From: Plantago ovata
Taxonomy: Eukaryota; Streptophyta; Magnoliopsida; Lamiales; Plantaginaceae
Direction: 5' to 3'
DNA: 64,000 nucleotides
Assembly (NCBI GenBank): GCA_028274465.1
Contig: CM051456.1
Coordinates: 108,863,397 to 108,927,396 of the forward strand
Under the pieces are notes generated by a model that did not search any database, was not told the DNA's origin, and saw nothing but the letters and a program-made list of their open reading frames with translations. A program made the position numbers and the translations under genes. Positions within the stretch are counted from its first letter, which is position 1; each line of letters starts with the position of its first letter. Positions 1 through 11,900 of the stretch are shown in pieces.

Positions 1-2470
1 GGTTCATGTACTTTATTCTCCTGCAATTTATATTCTTGTAATCATGGAATTCCTTTGCTTTGCAATTGGTGAGGTCTAGTTCAATGAAATGTTTGCCATA
101 CTACTTTCTCCATGTCTAAGACTTGGATTGCACAAAATCTACCTGTTTGTAATTGGCAGATACGGTCTTTGAATGTCTTCTAGAGCTGATAATTGCACGA
201 GTAATCAAGTGTCATGAAGTAAAACTCGCTAGTACTTTCTTTTAGTTTGTCAGATATTTATGTTTATAGAGTTTGCTCCTTTGCTTAATGTGGCATCAGT
301 GCCTAGTTTTTAAATACATACATTCTGATTTGTATTGATCTTGAAGCTACAAGATTCCATCTATTTGTCACTTTATTGGCTAACAGGCTCTCTCTTATGT
401 TTTCTTTTATCAGTCATGCATAAAGGTCGCACTTGACTTTGTTTCACCAGAAAACATCCAAGAGTGTTTTAGGCTGACTCGGGAATTTCGTGTCCTTCCA
501 AAAAATCACAGGGCTAAGGAAGATAAGTTAGAGGTACAGCTTCATCTACACTTGTGTTACATCCTGAGAATATGATTTCAGCATTCACTTTTCTGATTTA
601 AGTAAATGCTATGAGCCTATGAGGTATCCGAACTCAAGTGTTTTCTCCTGTATGTGTTCTCTGCAATTAACACATGATCATGCATGTAGTCATACTTACA
701 TGTTGGAGAAGCAATCTGTGAAGTGGTCAGTTTTTCTTGTCAAGCTAAATACCAGACCATGGCTTCAGGAAAAGAAGCTTGCGTACTGTTTGCTGAAGAA
801 ATAGGCTTTGATGTTCTGTTTGAACGATCATCTCTAATAAATAGCCCCATAGTCTTGTATATACGTGGAAAGTCTTGGCTAATGAATGTACACCTATAAA
901 TATTATGTTCCAATAGGGTAAGGTGGCTGATTTACAGCACAGGAATCAAGGTACCCAAGATTAGTTTGTTAACTATGCCTTGACAATTTTGACACTAAAA
1001 CAAAGATATATTACTTGTTTGTTACTATTATGTTGTTGGCTATTATTACACTTGCACCATGACCCTGGTGTGTGGAATATTCTATTAAGTTAACAACATT
1101 TGTTTTTCATGAACTTGATGTTGGGGTCCATGTCCATCTCTGGAAACAATGATTTATTACTAGTAGTGTTCGACACCAGCACCTTCTTGATTGTAGACTA
1201 GGCAAAAGTAATTCAATGCTTGATATTTGTTAAGTGAACATGTCATTTAACTCATCTGGTTTTTTTGTTAAAGGTGAAGAAGATGACTATTCATGCAATT
1301 GAGAGCGCTGTAAAGGAATTGGAGAAAAGAACAGAACTGGTACGTATTTAAAAATTACTCTTTTCAATTTTGTTACAGAATTAGTATGTGAACTTCGTTG
1401 TCCCATGTTGCTTATGCTTCTAAAAAAAAAAAAGTTCTCATACACATCTAAGGCAAGAAAATTCCGTAGACACTACAGTAAAATCTTAAGCAATTCAATT
1501 CGATAGTAAATTTCCACTTTAGCATCCGATAATAACACTTAAAGATGGGATGTCATCACATAAGTGAATAAAATTGATAATAGCTTTGAAACTGTTGTCT
1601 ATATGCTTAATGAATGATAATATCATTTTATGACCTCGCCATGAGTGGAAGTGTGATCTCGCAGGAGATAATATCATGGTTTATGTATTTTCTTTGTCCG
1701 CTAGGTAAAATTATTGCACATGTTAACATGTGAAGCTTGAAATTCGATTCTATCTTGCTTTGGCCAATTCTGTTAGCAAACCCTTTCTTGTCTTCCCTTT
1801 CAAGGATGGTTTCATTCACTACATTGACTTGTTAACAGTGATGAATACCTAATTTATTTTTTATGTTAGTTAATTGCCACATCTGTTTTTTCTCAGGCAA
1901 ATACTATTTAAGAAGAAATGCTGAGTTGCTTGATGAGGATAGCATCTATCCATCAGTGTGTGAAGAAGGTAGGTAGTTGCTGAGTTTGGGATTACAATTC
2001 CAGCTAGATGCAAGCAGCGGATCCCTGCCCATATTGGTCGATTGGCCTCTCTTTTGTTCGAGTAAAATTCCTTTATAGGGATTGGCGGACAGGACAAAAT
2101 GATCAAAACATGGGGACACTAACTCGTCCTCCATATATGGCTCTCTTTGGTTCTATTCTTGATATCTGCATGCCTGTAATAGCAAGTTAGCAACTAATAG
2201 GTAAAGTAACTTGTACCTAAGGTGAGTTTGGGTCAGCTAAGGCACATTGTCACTGACCATGTGGACAAAGTCTGTTGTGGGGAGGGGATAGTTGGTTGTC
2301 TTACCTTTGATATTAGCCGTGGTGGATTAAAATCATTGATTATGAGATTTTCAGTCCGGAAAGCTTCCTGAATGAAGCTGCCTGCACATTCTTTCTATTA
2401 CTCATCTTTGTCGTTATCCAGAAGGAAGTACTGTAGTAGATTTTGTCTGGTGGGAGAGAATGTGCATAAA
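1..2470 (+). repeat. Segmental duplication, unit A (partner about 11800-17080)
   Basis: Intron and 3'-flank sequence of copy A can be followed into copy B. Examples are the intron start near 20-80 versus 11830-11900, the stretch near 1480-1700 versus 16145-16400, the terminal exon and flank at 1890-2070 versus 16530-16680, and the stretch near 2330-2470 versus 16910-17080. Introns and flanks are shared as well as exons, which points to DNA-level tandem duplication and not retroposition. Unit B is longer because of a LINE at 13061-15532. Each unit also has smaller indels, for example about 2080-2160 in unit A. The 1912-3007 stretch beyond the stop codon holds no gene that I can support. Confidence 0.75.
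414..1911 (+). CDS. JMJ25-like: JmjC histone demethylase, KDM3/JMJ25 group, copy A (3' end only)
   Basis: Only the last three coding exons fall in the window; the left edge lies in an intron. Exons are 414-533 (40 codons, starting [19 protein letters not shown]), 1274-1339 (22 codons, [20 protein letters not shown]...) and a tiny terminal exon 1897-1911 (ANTI-stop). All are phase 0 with AG/GT borders. The order and intron phases match exons 11-13 of copy B, and exons 11-12 match copy C. These residues lie just after the catalytic JmjC core and complete its C-terminal helices. Compared with B and C, the EEF and PQNH positions read REF and PKNH, so the copy is diverging. The metal-binding exons lie outside the window, so activity cannot be judged. 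Confidence 0.8.
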
Positions 2471-3007
2471 TTGTTCGATGTGCAGACGCTTAAAGTTCGT
2501 GACACAATGAAAGTGAGTGGATTTTAATTGGATTAGATAGTCGCGTATAAGCCCTGAGGATAGTTGTGTTGTGGCTTGAACTGCCAATGGATTTGTACAT
2601 AATATAGAGAACATTTATTGTGTTGTGTTGTTGGAAAAATCATGGGACACTGAAATTGTTATATGAAGAATGTGCTAAACCTTGAAAGTTAGAAACCATG
2701 AGGGTGAGAATGCTACGACTAGCTGCTATTACCCGAGATGATGAATGTCCTCTGATGATATAACTTGGCCAGAGCAAATTGTTTTACAGTAAATTAATTT
2801 TCTGGCAAACTTGAATAGTTGTGGCAAAATGCGTGAGTTACTTAAATTTGGCTCACCTGAGTTCACTCGAGATGATCACTGTTGTTTAGCCTTTTGTCAT
2901 GAACATTCAACTGGGAGGTTATAATATGCACATAGTATAGTTTAAGAAGGTGAAATGAAGTATTCCATTCATGATTCATCTAGAACATGAAGGAACGAGC
3001 TTCGTCG

Positions 3008-3090
3008 CAAATAATCACCCATTTCGGGGATCGAACTCGTGACCACTTGGTTACGGGGTGTCTCAGCTTGCCACTCGGCTACAAACGCTT
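3008..3090 (-). mobile_element. tRNA-derived SINE head (relic)
   Basis: Read on the minus strand, the segment has a tRNA-like RNA polymerase III promoter. The A box is TAGCCGAGTGGCAAG (3067-3081) and the B box is AGTTCGATCCCC (3026-3037), with about 30 bases between. There is no acceptor stem, no CCA and no clear cloverleaf closing helix, so it is not a tRNA gene. No tail or target duplication could be placed, so this is the head of an old SINE. Confidence 0.5.
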
Positions 3091-3423
3091 CTAAGTTAAG
3101 GGCTTGCAAAAGAAATGAGTAGTGGAACTTTTAGACACATTTTAACGAGCAATGTAAATTTTCATTTTTTGGACCTACGCAATAATAGTTGTAACTTGTA
3201 AACCCCACGTCTCTGCTTATGACTACTAGTTCGGTTCAAAAAGCATAAATTCTAGTAAAAAATTGGGCCGGCGCTACTTGATGCAATATAACATGAAGAG
3301 AGATAGATCAGTTAAACGACTTTGTAATTCCAAAACGGCGTTGCTTTGAATTTGAAAACCTAAATCGGTGGAGATTCCATTTCGATCGAATTGAAGACCA
3401 TATTGTTGTTTGATAGAGAGAGG

Positions 3424-3815
3424 TTTGGGGAGAAGTTATGGAGGAAGTTGAGAAGGTTGCTATTGATGACAATTTGCTGAAAGAGGAAGGCTTTTGCGCA
3501 ATACAAGTATATATGAAGAATGAGGCAAACACGGCGTTAGATGGAGGAGGAGATATTGCAGTTGTTGGCAGATCAAAAAGGTTGCTGTTGATGGTTATGT
3601 GGAGAGAGGACAATTTGGAAGTGGAGGAATGTAAAGAGAAACAGGAAAATGTAGTGATTGATGCAGATAGGGTGAAAGTGGAAGGTGTTGCAGTGCCAGT
3701 TGGTGAAAGCTAGCTGTGGGAAAGAGAAGGCCTCAAAACAGAAGCCAGAGGAGGAGAAAAGTGATGAGGGAGTTGAGACAAGTCAGGATGCTAAATGATC
3801 AAGTAAGACGGTAAA
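3424..3815 (+). pseudogene. Decayed exon 1 of a JMJ25-like demethylase
   Basis: An ATG at 3438 opens 91 codons (MEEVEKVAIDDNLLKEEGF...) that align with the acidic N-terminus of copy C ([19 protein letters not shown]...). The match is clearest at VEECKEKQENVVIDADRVKV versus [20 protein letters not shown]. After the stop at about 3711, sequence at 3755-3806 still matches copy C at about 48312-48369 (EEKSDEGVETSQDAK versus [15 protein letters not shown]), but an in-frame TGA replaces an AGA codon. About 400 bases of the corresponding copy C exon are missing between the two matches. I read this as the original first exon of copy B, or a relic of another copy, now non-coding or 5' leader. A short upstream ORF with regulatory effect is possible but unsupported. 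Confidence 0.6.
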
Positions 3816-5949
3816 AATCCATATAACTTGTCTGGGAGATTTAGTTCATGCTATCCTTAATTCTTTTCTAAATCTGGTGTTAGTGTTTTGTCTAGTTTGC
3901 TTATGGGTTCCTCCCTGTGCCCTGGCCATCTTTGTTGTTCATGTGGACAATTTGCAGTGAGGATCTTCTTTGATGCTTTTCTTTTGTTCCACATGAACTT
4001 TTGATGTTAAAAATTGTTTTTCCTGAACTCTCTCTCTTTGTTCCATTGCAGACTACAATTTTTTTACTGATTTTCAACACCCTTGTACTTTTCTTTCAGT
4101 TTAAGTTTATTTGGCTTAGTTTCTGCTTATTCCTTTCTGAGGGGAGGGCTAGACTTAGCATATGAACGTGTTTTCTAGGATCCATGATGAGGGAGCTTGT
4201 GGGAAGATTGTTTTTGTTTCTATTGTGACAGGGTTTTGCTTCTTTTTCTTTTTTCGTATTTTTTTCCCACTTTGTTGGATGATTGTATTGTAATTGTAAG
4301 TTTGTGACACCAAGTTTTTTTAAGGAATTACTGCATGTCAATAATCGAAGTCCCAGTTCTTTGCTTAGCTGAGGACAAAAAAACTTAAGCATCTAAAATA
4401 GACCCATATAGGCCAAGATTTTCTTCCCAAAACAATTCGTGGTTGCGCATTATGCCTCCTTTTGTCTTTAATCAGGCCTATCAACTAAAATTGACTTGGA
4501 TAATCCTTGTGTGGTGTATTTGGCCTGCATTGTTATGTGAAGATCAAATTTGCACCAAATGTTTAAATATGGAATGAGTATTTCGTTTCAAAAAAGCCAC
4601 TTGGAAAATTGAAGTTATTGTCACTGTAAATCTAGTCAAAGAATTTGATCTTCGGATATTGTTTGGTGTATGAGGCACCATGCCTTGTGCTGTGTTCAAA
4701 CATTAGTATAATTATTGAATCATGTGATCTGCAGAAGAATGGGGATATTGCATTTGTTGGATGTTCGCGTTAGAGCTGCTAGTTTTGCAAATACGCCATA
4801 CCACAATGCCTTGGATTGGAGGCCCTTCGACTTTAGAACGACTGAATCTGGGTCTAGGAGCTAAATACTTGAGAGATTTTCCTACCATTCAGTTGGCCAA
4901 TACATTAGATTGGGTCATTCTAGTAGTTAAATAGAACAACCTGACATTCACTATTACTGTACCATTGACATCAATTCATTATAAACCTAAATTGAATGTA
5001 GATTCTATTTTTCTCTTTCATGATTCATTGGTAGCAAAAAAGTAAAAGGAAAAAAAACATGATGTGAATCTGGCCTTTATATGCACCATCAGTTTTATTT
5101 AACTGAGCCTGAATTAGGTCTTCTCCACTATTTAGTGCTTCATTGACGCCGGCACAGCAGACTCAATTTTGGTCTTTCTCAGGAAACATTCCTTTTCTTG
5201 CAGGTAGTCATTTTTCTCTGCACACATCGTCATCGTTTCTTCAACTTGTGATTTATATCAAATCTGTGCGACTATGAATTACTTTGTTGTCATATGAATT
5301 GCTCCCGCACACTCGATTTTTATATTCTTTCTTTTTTTTGACAACCATCATGTGTTACGTGGGCGAAATAAGCGATTTGATGTTAGGGTAACAAATCCAC
5401 AAAACGGCGGCGACCAATTTTATTCCACCAATTTTGGATTTGATCTGCTCCGCCTTGCAACTTTTACGGTTCAATTGGCCATAACCATCATTTTTTTTCC
5501 TGCTTGTCATTTATGTAATCTGTTTACATCTACCAACTCACTTTATCAGTTTTCATATCAATGTTTGTAAGAGTGAAGTTATGATATAACTGTAAAGTAG
5601 GAGAGGAATTTATTTTTAACATTTCCTTAGCAATCAGAAAGATTATGAGCTTATAATTTGTGTGAGAAACTAGTTGCATTTGTAAATTTGTATGTAAAAG
5701 TTACAAAATTTGTAAATCAACCTTGGACAATATGTTAACATGACCAATTTTGGGAGCAATGAGGAGCTGTCTTTCTTTTCAACTCTTTTTTTTCAATCGG
5801 TCTCTTGTTTTTTGTTTGTTTAGAGGGTTTTAGTTTTGTTAGTAGCTTCTTTTGCTTTTCTCAACCACACTGTGTTTTTTTATGCATTTTACATGTGCAC
5901 GGACTATTATTGAAGCTCTCTCTCTCTCCTTAGAAATACTGTCTGGGTT
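3816..5949. other. Gap between exon-1 relic and copy B
   Basis: The sequence is AT-rich with scattered poly-T runs. A CT microsatellite (about 5914-5926) sits just upstream of the copy B ATG and would fit a plant 5' leader. No ORF with recognisable similarity and no transposon ends were found. Confidence 0.4.
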
Positions 5950-8900
5950 ATGGAGAAATTGTGCTTGGGTGGAGACGAAGGGGATTCAAATGGTGCTTCT
6001 TCTGGAAGAAGAAGATCCAGCAGGAGAGCCTGTGTGGAAGGTAAACAGAAGCAGCTGTGGTTTGATGAGTATGACATTGAGGTGGAAATACCAAGAAAGG
6101 GAAAGAGAAAGGCTTCTGAAGGTGACTCCAGTGCCGGGAGAAGGAGGCTGGGGAGAAAGTCTTCTGTTCAGAAGGCAGATGAAGGAGAAAAAGAGGAAGC
6201 AGTTCTGGGAAGTGGAGATGAGAAGTTTTCTCCTAAGACGGTCAGAAAAGGGAGGGAGGAAAGGACAAAGCCTGTAAGCCATAAATTTTTTGATAAAAAC
6301 GTAAACTATATTCTGCATTCTGCCTTTTCTATTAATTAGTTGTAATTGTTGGTTTATACTGATTGTCTCCTACCTTTGGGTTGTGGATTTGATAGGGAAA
6401 CAAGATTGTACCGAATACATGCCACCAGTGCAAGAATAGAGTTGAGGGGAAAGTAGTGCATTGCACCAACTGCAAATATGGGAGATACTGTATCACCTGC
6501 ATTGAGAAATGGTATGTTACGACTTCACCATTTTATTGATTACAGTAGTCTGTTATGGATCTTCCATTTAATTGATTGCATATCTTGCTTTTGGTGGAGT
6601 AACTATACTCTAGGGTCATGTAGGGAACTTATATGTTTAAAGTTGCTTTGTCAGAACTGGACAACCAATTCCTGATTTTCTACCTATTCCCTGATATCTG
6701 GGTCTTCAATGGTCAGACAAGTATAAGGGTGGCCGAGTGGTAGGGTGCTGGAGTAACATATGAGAGGTCGGGGGTTCGAAGATATGGGTGTATTTTGAGT
6801 TATAAGGTGGTAAAGGAGTAGGAGTAGGGTAGAGTAGTTTGCCGTTTTAAAAAAAAAAAAAAAGGTCAGACAAGTATAATGAGGGACAGCTAACATTTCT
6901 TTTTGTTATGTTTAGGAGACTACTTCCTTGATTGAATGTATAACTGTCAAACTTTGAATATTGAGCAAAATCGACTTAATGTTGTACAGTTGTTTTTTAT
7001 GTTCATTAGGAATGTAGACACCATATCTTGCTTTGTTTAGTTTTCTCTTTTCATTGTGTTTTCTTTACGTGTTGCGTGTGCTTTTTTCCCCCCTTTTTCT
7101 TTATAAGACATGGCATATTTATGTCTGGGAGTGATTTGTGCTCAGGTACCCTAGGACTGGATGTAACTTTATTGATTCTTGTGCTGTCTGTCTTAACATA
7201 TGCAACTGCAAGGATTGCTTGCAGCTGCATGGACCAACCAAGGTTTGTTTTATGTATCCTTCCGGTTTTTTTATTTTTTTTATTTTATTATTATTATTAT
7301 TTTCATTTCAATAAATTTTTTTGATACCACATGAAGAAGTGCAACATGAATTGCTATTTGTTGGTTGTCTTCTTGTCTTTAATATTACTATCTCCCTGTA
7401 GAATACTTTATCGATTTGCTTTCTGTGTGTGTGTGTTTTTTTTTTTTTTTAATTTCCGTGTAGGGCATGAAGAACTTGACAATGGAATATTCCGATGAAG
7501 TGAAGAGGCAGTACTCTAGATACATCCTTCTGAAGCTTCTGCCCTTCTTACGTAAGATCAATGAAGAACAACTGGATGAGAAGCAAATCGAGGCTCAGAT
7601 ACAGGGTAATTCTTCTTATTGCTATATAACTTGGACGTCATATTGTTGGATATTGCTTTATTGATCCCACTCACTGTTGAAGAGAATATACCCTACTATT
7701 TTGCTACAGTACTATAGATTGATAACTTATGTACTTATATTGACTAGAAGTTGTGAGGAGTACTTACAGTTATTCTTATTTCTAAATTCTGTAGTCTACA
7801 AGATGGAATACCATGATACCAAAATTTTGTGGACTATGTTTAACTTGTGAAATTAAAGATTATCTGTTGATCCACTTCTGCCTCTCTGCCCTGATTGTAC
7901 TGGGGTAATGCATAAAACGAGCTAATACAACTGCCAGTTTCGTTTTTAATGTGTCTTGTTTTGGCAGGGAAATCAATTTCAGAAATAAAGCCACAAAAGT
8001 TAGAGTATCATGACAAGGAAAGAATATACTGGTACTTGTCCTCCCTCTTCATATATAGTGGTTATGCACAGTGTGCACTTACAGTTTAGTTTACTCTGGT
8101 GTCTGCTTAAGCTTCGTATAATTGTTTAAAGTTTGCAGCTTGTAATTCTATGAAATTTATGCAGTGACAACTGTAAAACTGGTATTGTGGATTGGTATCG
8201 AAGCTGCCCAAATTGTGCCTATGATTTTTGCCTCACTTGCTGTCAAGAGCTTAGACAGGGATGCCTACAGGGAGGTGATAACGAAGTGGTCATGCAGTAT
8301 GTAGATTATGGACTCGAATACATGCATGGTGGCAAAAATAATCCTGAAATAGTTGAAGCTGTCACAACTGGTCGTACGTACTTTAAATCTGAATGGAAGT
8401 CTACTGAGACGGGTGGCATACCATGCCCCCCACCGTCCTTGAGGGGTTGTGGTCAGGGAATTCTTGAATTGAAGTGCATGTTTGATGATGCTTGGGTCTC
8501 GGAGTTGCTGCTAAGGGCAGAAAAGTTGGCCTCGGAGCTGAATTTGGAGGGTGTTCCTGAAAATATTAAGCAGGGATGCTCGTGTGTGAAGTGTTTGGAT
8601 GGGAATGTAAGTGACAGTAATAAACTGCGCAAAGCCGCTTCTAGAAAAGACCCAAAGGACAACTATCTATACTGTCCAACAGCACAAGACCTTCCACATG
8701 AGGAGTTGAAACATTTTCAGTTGCATTGGTCGAAGGGTGAGCCTGTGATTGTAAGTAATGTCCTTGAAAATACATATGGTCTTAGTTGGGAACCCCTGGT
8801 TATGTGGCGCGCTTTTCGTCGAGTGTCAAGCAGAAATGGAGATGCTCTACTTGATGTGACTGCTGTAAATTGCTTGAGCTGGTGTGAGGTCAGTTTGCTT

Positions 8901-11900
8901 ATCCACGACTTGTTTTTCCTTATCGAACAATTAAGTCTTACTCGATGAAATACTATTATTCAACCTAATTTAGTACCAAAATTGAGCAAGATCAGGGTCC
9001 TGAAAACTGTAAAATTTGTAAGATTTACTTTTCCCGTGTCATCACTTCCTTGTTCATCTTTGATCATTCTTTAATAATTCCTCTTCAAGATTCGCGTTTT
9101 CATATTCCACCCAACTATTCTGTACCCGTAGACTCATTGGTGTAATAAACATAATTAAGAGTCATTTTACTATGTTCCCTTTCTTATCAAATTCTGAAGG
9201 TGTTTGGAATTGTATAACCAGTATATAATTCACAATAGCCGGTTTGGAGAATCTAGTATGCTGTGAGTAGTTCACAGAATTTTAGCGAAATTCATGCTAT
9301 GTGTTTCTTCGCGACTCATTTACCTGAACTCATCTTTCCCCAAGGCAACAAATTGTGCTTTACAGTGACTGATACTTCCACCAGGACGAACCTCAATGAA
9401 ATGCGCCCACTTACATCTTAAGGTCTAATGTCTAGGTGACAATGCAATATCCCACATTTGGTTAACTTCTACGGCTCGTAGCTCTTTATCCATCCATAGA
9501 TTGTTATTTGTTTCAACAATCATGTTGAGCTTTACCCCGTCAGTGTTTTGTATCAGGTGCATCTTGACATGGAAACTAACTTAGCAGTGCTCTTAGATAA
9601 TTATAAAGCTTTAGCATAAAATTGTAGCAGCACGGACTTAATAACTCTCCATGCTTTTATGTCTCTTTGGTTTTCATCAATTGAGGAGATATGGTTGCAG
9701 ACCTGAGACCAGTGGAGTGGATGTGGGTACGGTTAATTATTTGCTAGAAACAACTGTATGAAGCAAAAATTTATCAGAGAGATTTGACATCTAAGTCGGA
9801 TCCTTTGCTTAAGCTATTTGGTTGATAAGAACTGTGTTAGGAGTATTTCAACTAATTTACTGGTTTCCTGGAAGTTTTATTATCTTGTATATGGTTGGGT
9901 TAGGGAGTTTATCTTGGTGGCTAGGCTTGCGGGGATGCATTAGTTTGGATGTCTCAATTTTTTTGAGCTGTACTCATAAAATGTTTTGCTGTGATTTTCA
10001 TCCAACTTCATGCAGATTTGTACAAATGGTGATTTATAAGTGAGTAAAAATTTTGTGAATGTTTTGCTTTTTGTCGAATAGGTTGAAGTAAATCTCAAGA
10101 TGTTTTTCGATGACTATTCCAAGGGAAGATTCGATGATCAAGGATGGCCTGAGATTCTAAAATTGAAAGATTGGCCTCCTAATGACAAGTTTGATAATCG
10201 ATTGCCTCGACATTATATTGAATTCATCACTTGCTTGCCTTTCAAGGAATATACTCACCCCTGTAGTGGGTACTTCAATCTTGCTGTTAAGCTACCTGAA
10301 AAGACTCTCAAGCCAGATATGGGTCCAAAAACATATATTGCCAATGGAGTTGCTCAAGAATTGGGACGGGGAGATTCTGTTACAAAATTGCATTGTGATA
10401 TGTCAGATGCAGTATAGTCACTTCTTTGAATCCCCCTCTTTACATGTTACATGCGTACAGCCTTTCGGAAATATGTTGTGAGTGGCTGACATTTAAAATT
10501 TTCATTTTGCCTTACAGGTGAATGTACTAACACATACACAAGCCGTGACTCTCAATCCCAAGAATCTTTTAAACATAAAACGACTGCAGAAGGAGCATGA
10601 CGCGCAGGATGTAAGAGAATTGTATGGAGATGATCAACCGGAAAGGAGTAGAAGCCAGAGAGACGATGAAAAGGGAGAATCCACATTGCTTGAGAAATAT
10701 TTTTCAGAGGCTTCTATGGATGAAACTGAATTAGCAACTTTTGATTCAGAAGTGGGAAAAGAACTCGGTGAAAATTCAGCAACAGAAGAGACCATGGAAA
10801 CTCAGATGTTGAAACAGGAAGTTGGAGATGTGGAGAGAGAGTTATGTCCTGGCTCAGGTCAGCGATTGAGTGGTTATCAGCTGAATTTGTTTGAAATTTC
10901 AGAAACTGTTGAAGGAAGCCAAAAAGAAGGGCACATAAAACACGAAAGTAATAATATTTTGGTTTCAGAATTTGTACCAGAAAGTTTATCTGACCCTGAA
11001 GGTGGTGCTCTCTGGGATATTTTTCGGAGGGAAGATGTACCATTACTGGAGGAATATGTGAGGAAGCACTATAAAGAGTTCAGGCACATCTATGGTAACC
11101 AGTTACCACAGGTAATTTCAGATTTTTTAAAATGCAATGATATATTGATTTATTTTTTTGGACATGCCAGTGTTTGCTATTTGAGGAGTCCAGTGATAAT
11201 TTTAGTAGCTTGAAAATGCTTGAATATTTCAGATTGAACACTTGTTGAACATATTTGTTTCTTTCCAAAGGGCTCCTGATATTCATGCACACACTAGCAC
11301 TCATCTATTATGGGTCCAGTATTCTGTTTCTATTTACATATTACTGAAGTCATTGCATATTCTTTGTTTATCAATATGATTCTCACTTGTCTACTGCAGG
11401 TTGTCCATCCCATTCATGATCAAACTGTTTACTTGACTATGGAGCATAAGAGGAGACTCAAGAAGGAATACGGTTCGTCTGATTGACATTGCTGATTTAT
11501 GACAATTGTTTATGTTCTTTCGTTTAACTTTATTCATTATTTATGGTTGCCTAGGAATTGAGCCATGGACATTTGTCCAGAAATTAGGTGATGCTGTCTT
11601 TATACCTGCGGGCTGCCCCCATCAAGTTAGAAATCTAAAGGTAGATAGTTTTTCTGTCTATTATTTATCATGGAATCTGTTTGGATAATACACTCAGGAA
11701 TTTTTGCTCATTGTTATAGTCTTCTTGCCTGTTTCACATACTCATTGTTATTGTTTTTTTTTGTTTTTTTTTTGGGGGGGGGAGGGGGGTTCCTCTCTTT
11801 CTGGGTGTACTGGTTCATGTTAGTGGACTTTATTTTTCCTGTCATTTATATTCTATGTAATCATCGAACTCCTTTGCTACAATGGGTGGAGTCTAGTTCA

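Noticed and set aside
1870..2190. Short overlapping ORFs after copy A
   Set aside because: They lie in the duplicated 3' flank. The equivalent region in copy B does not keep the reading frames.
5852..6339. Overlapping ORFs in other frames and on the minus strand around copy B exon 1
   Set aside because: Only the frame from 5950 ends in a phase-0 donor that joins the zinc-cluster exon.
6727..6800. Possible genuine tRNA-Leu or tRNA-Ser gene
   Set aside because: There is no acceptor stem or anticodon arm pairing. The A tail and 16-bp target duplication show a SINE.
10714..11043. Minus-strand ORF of 109 codons
   Set aside because: Antisense of demethylase exon 8, no domain.
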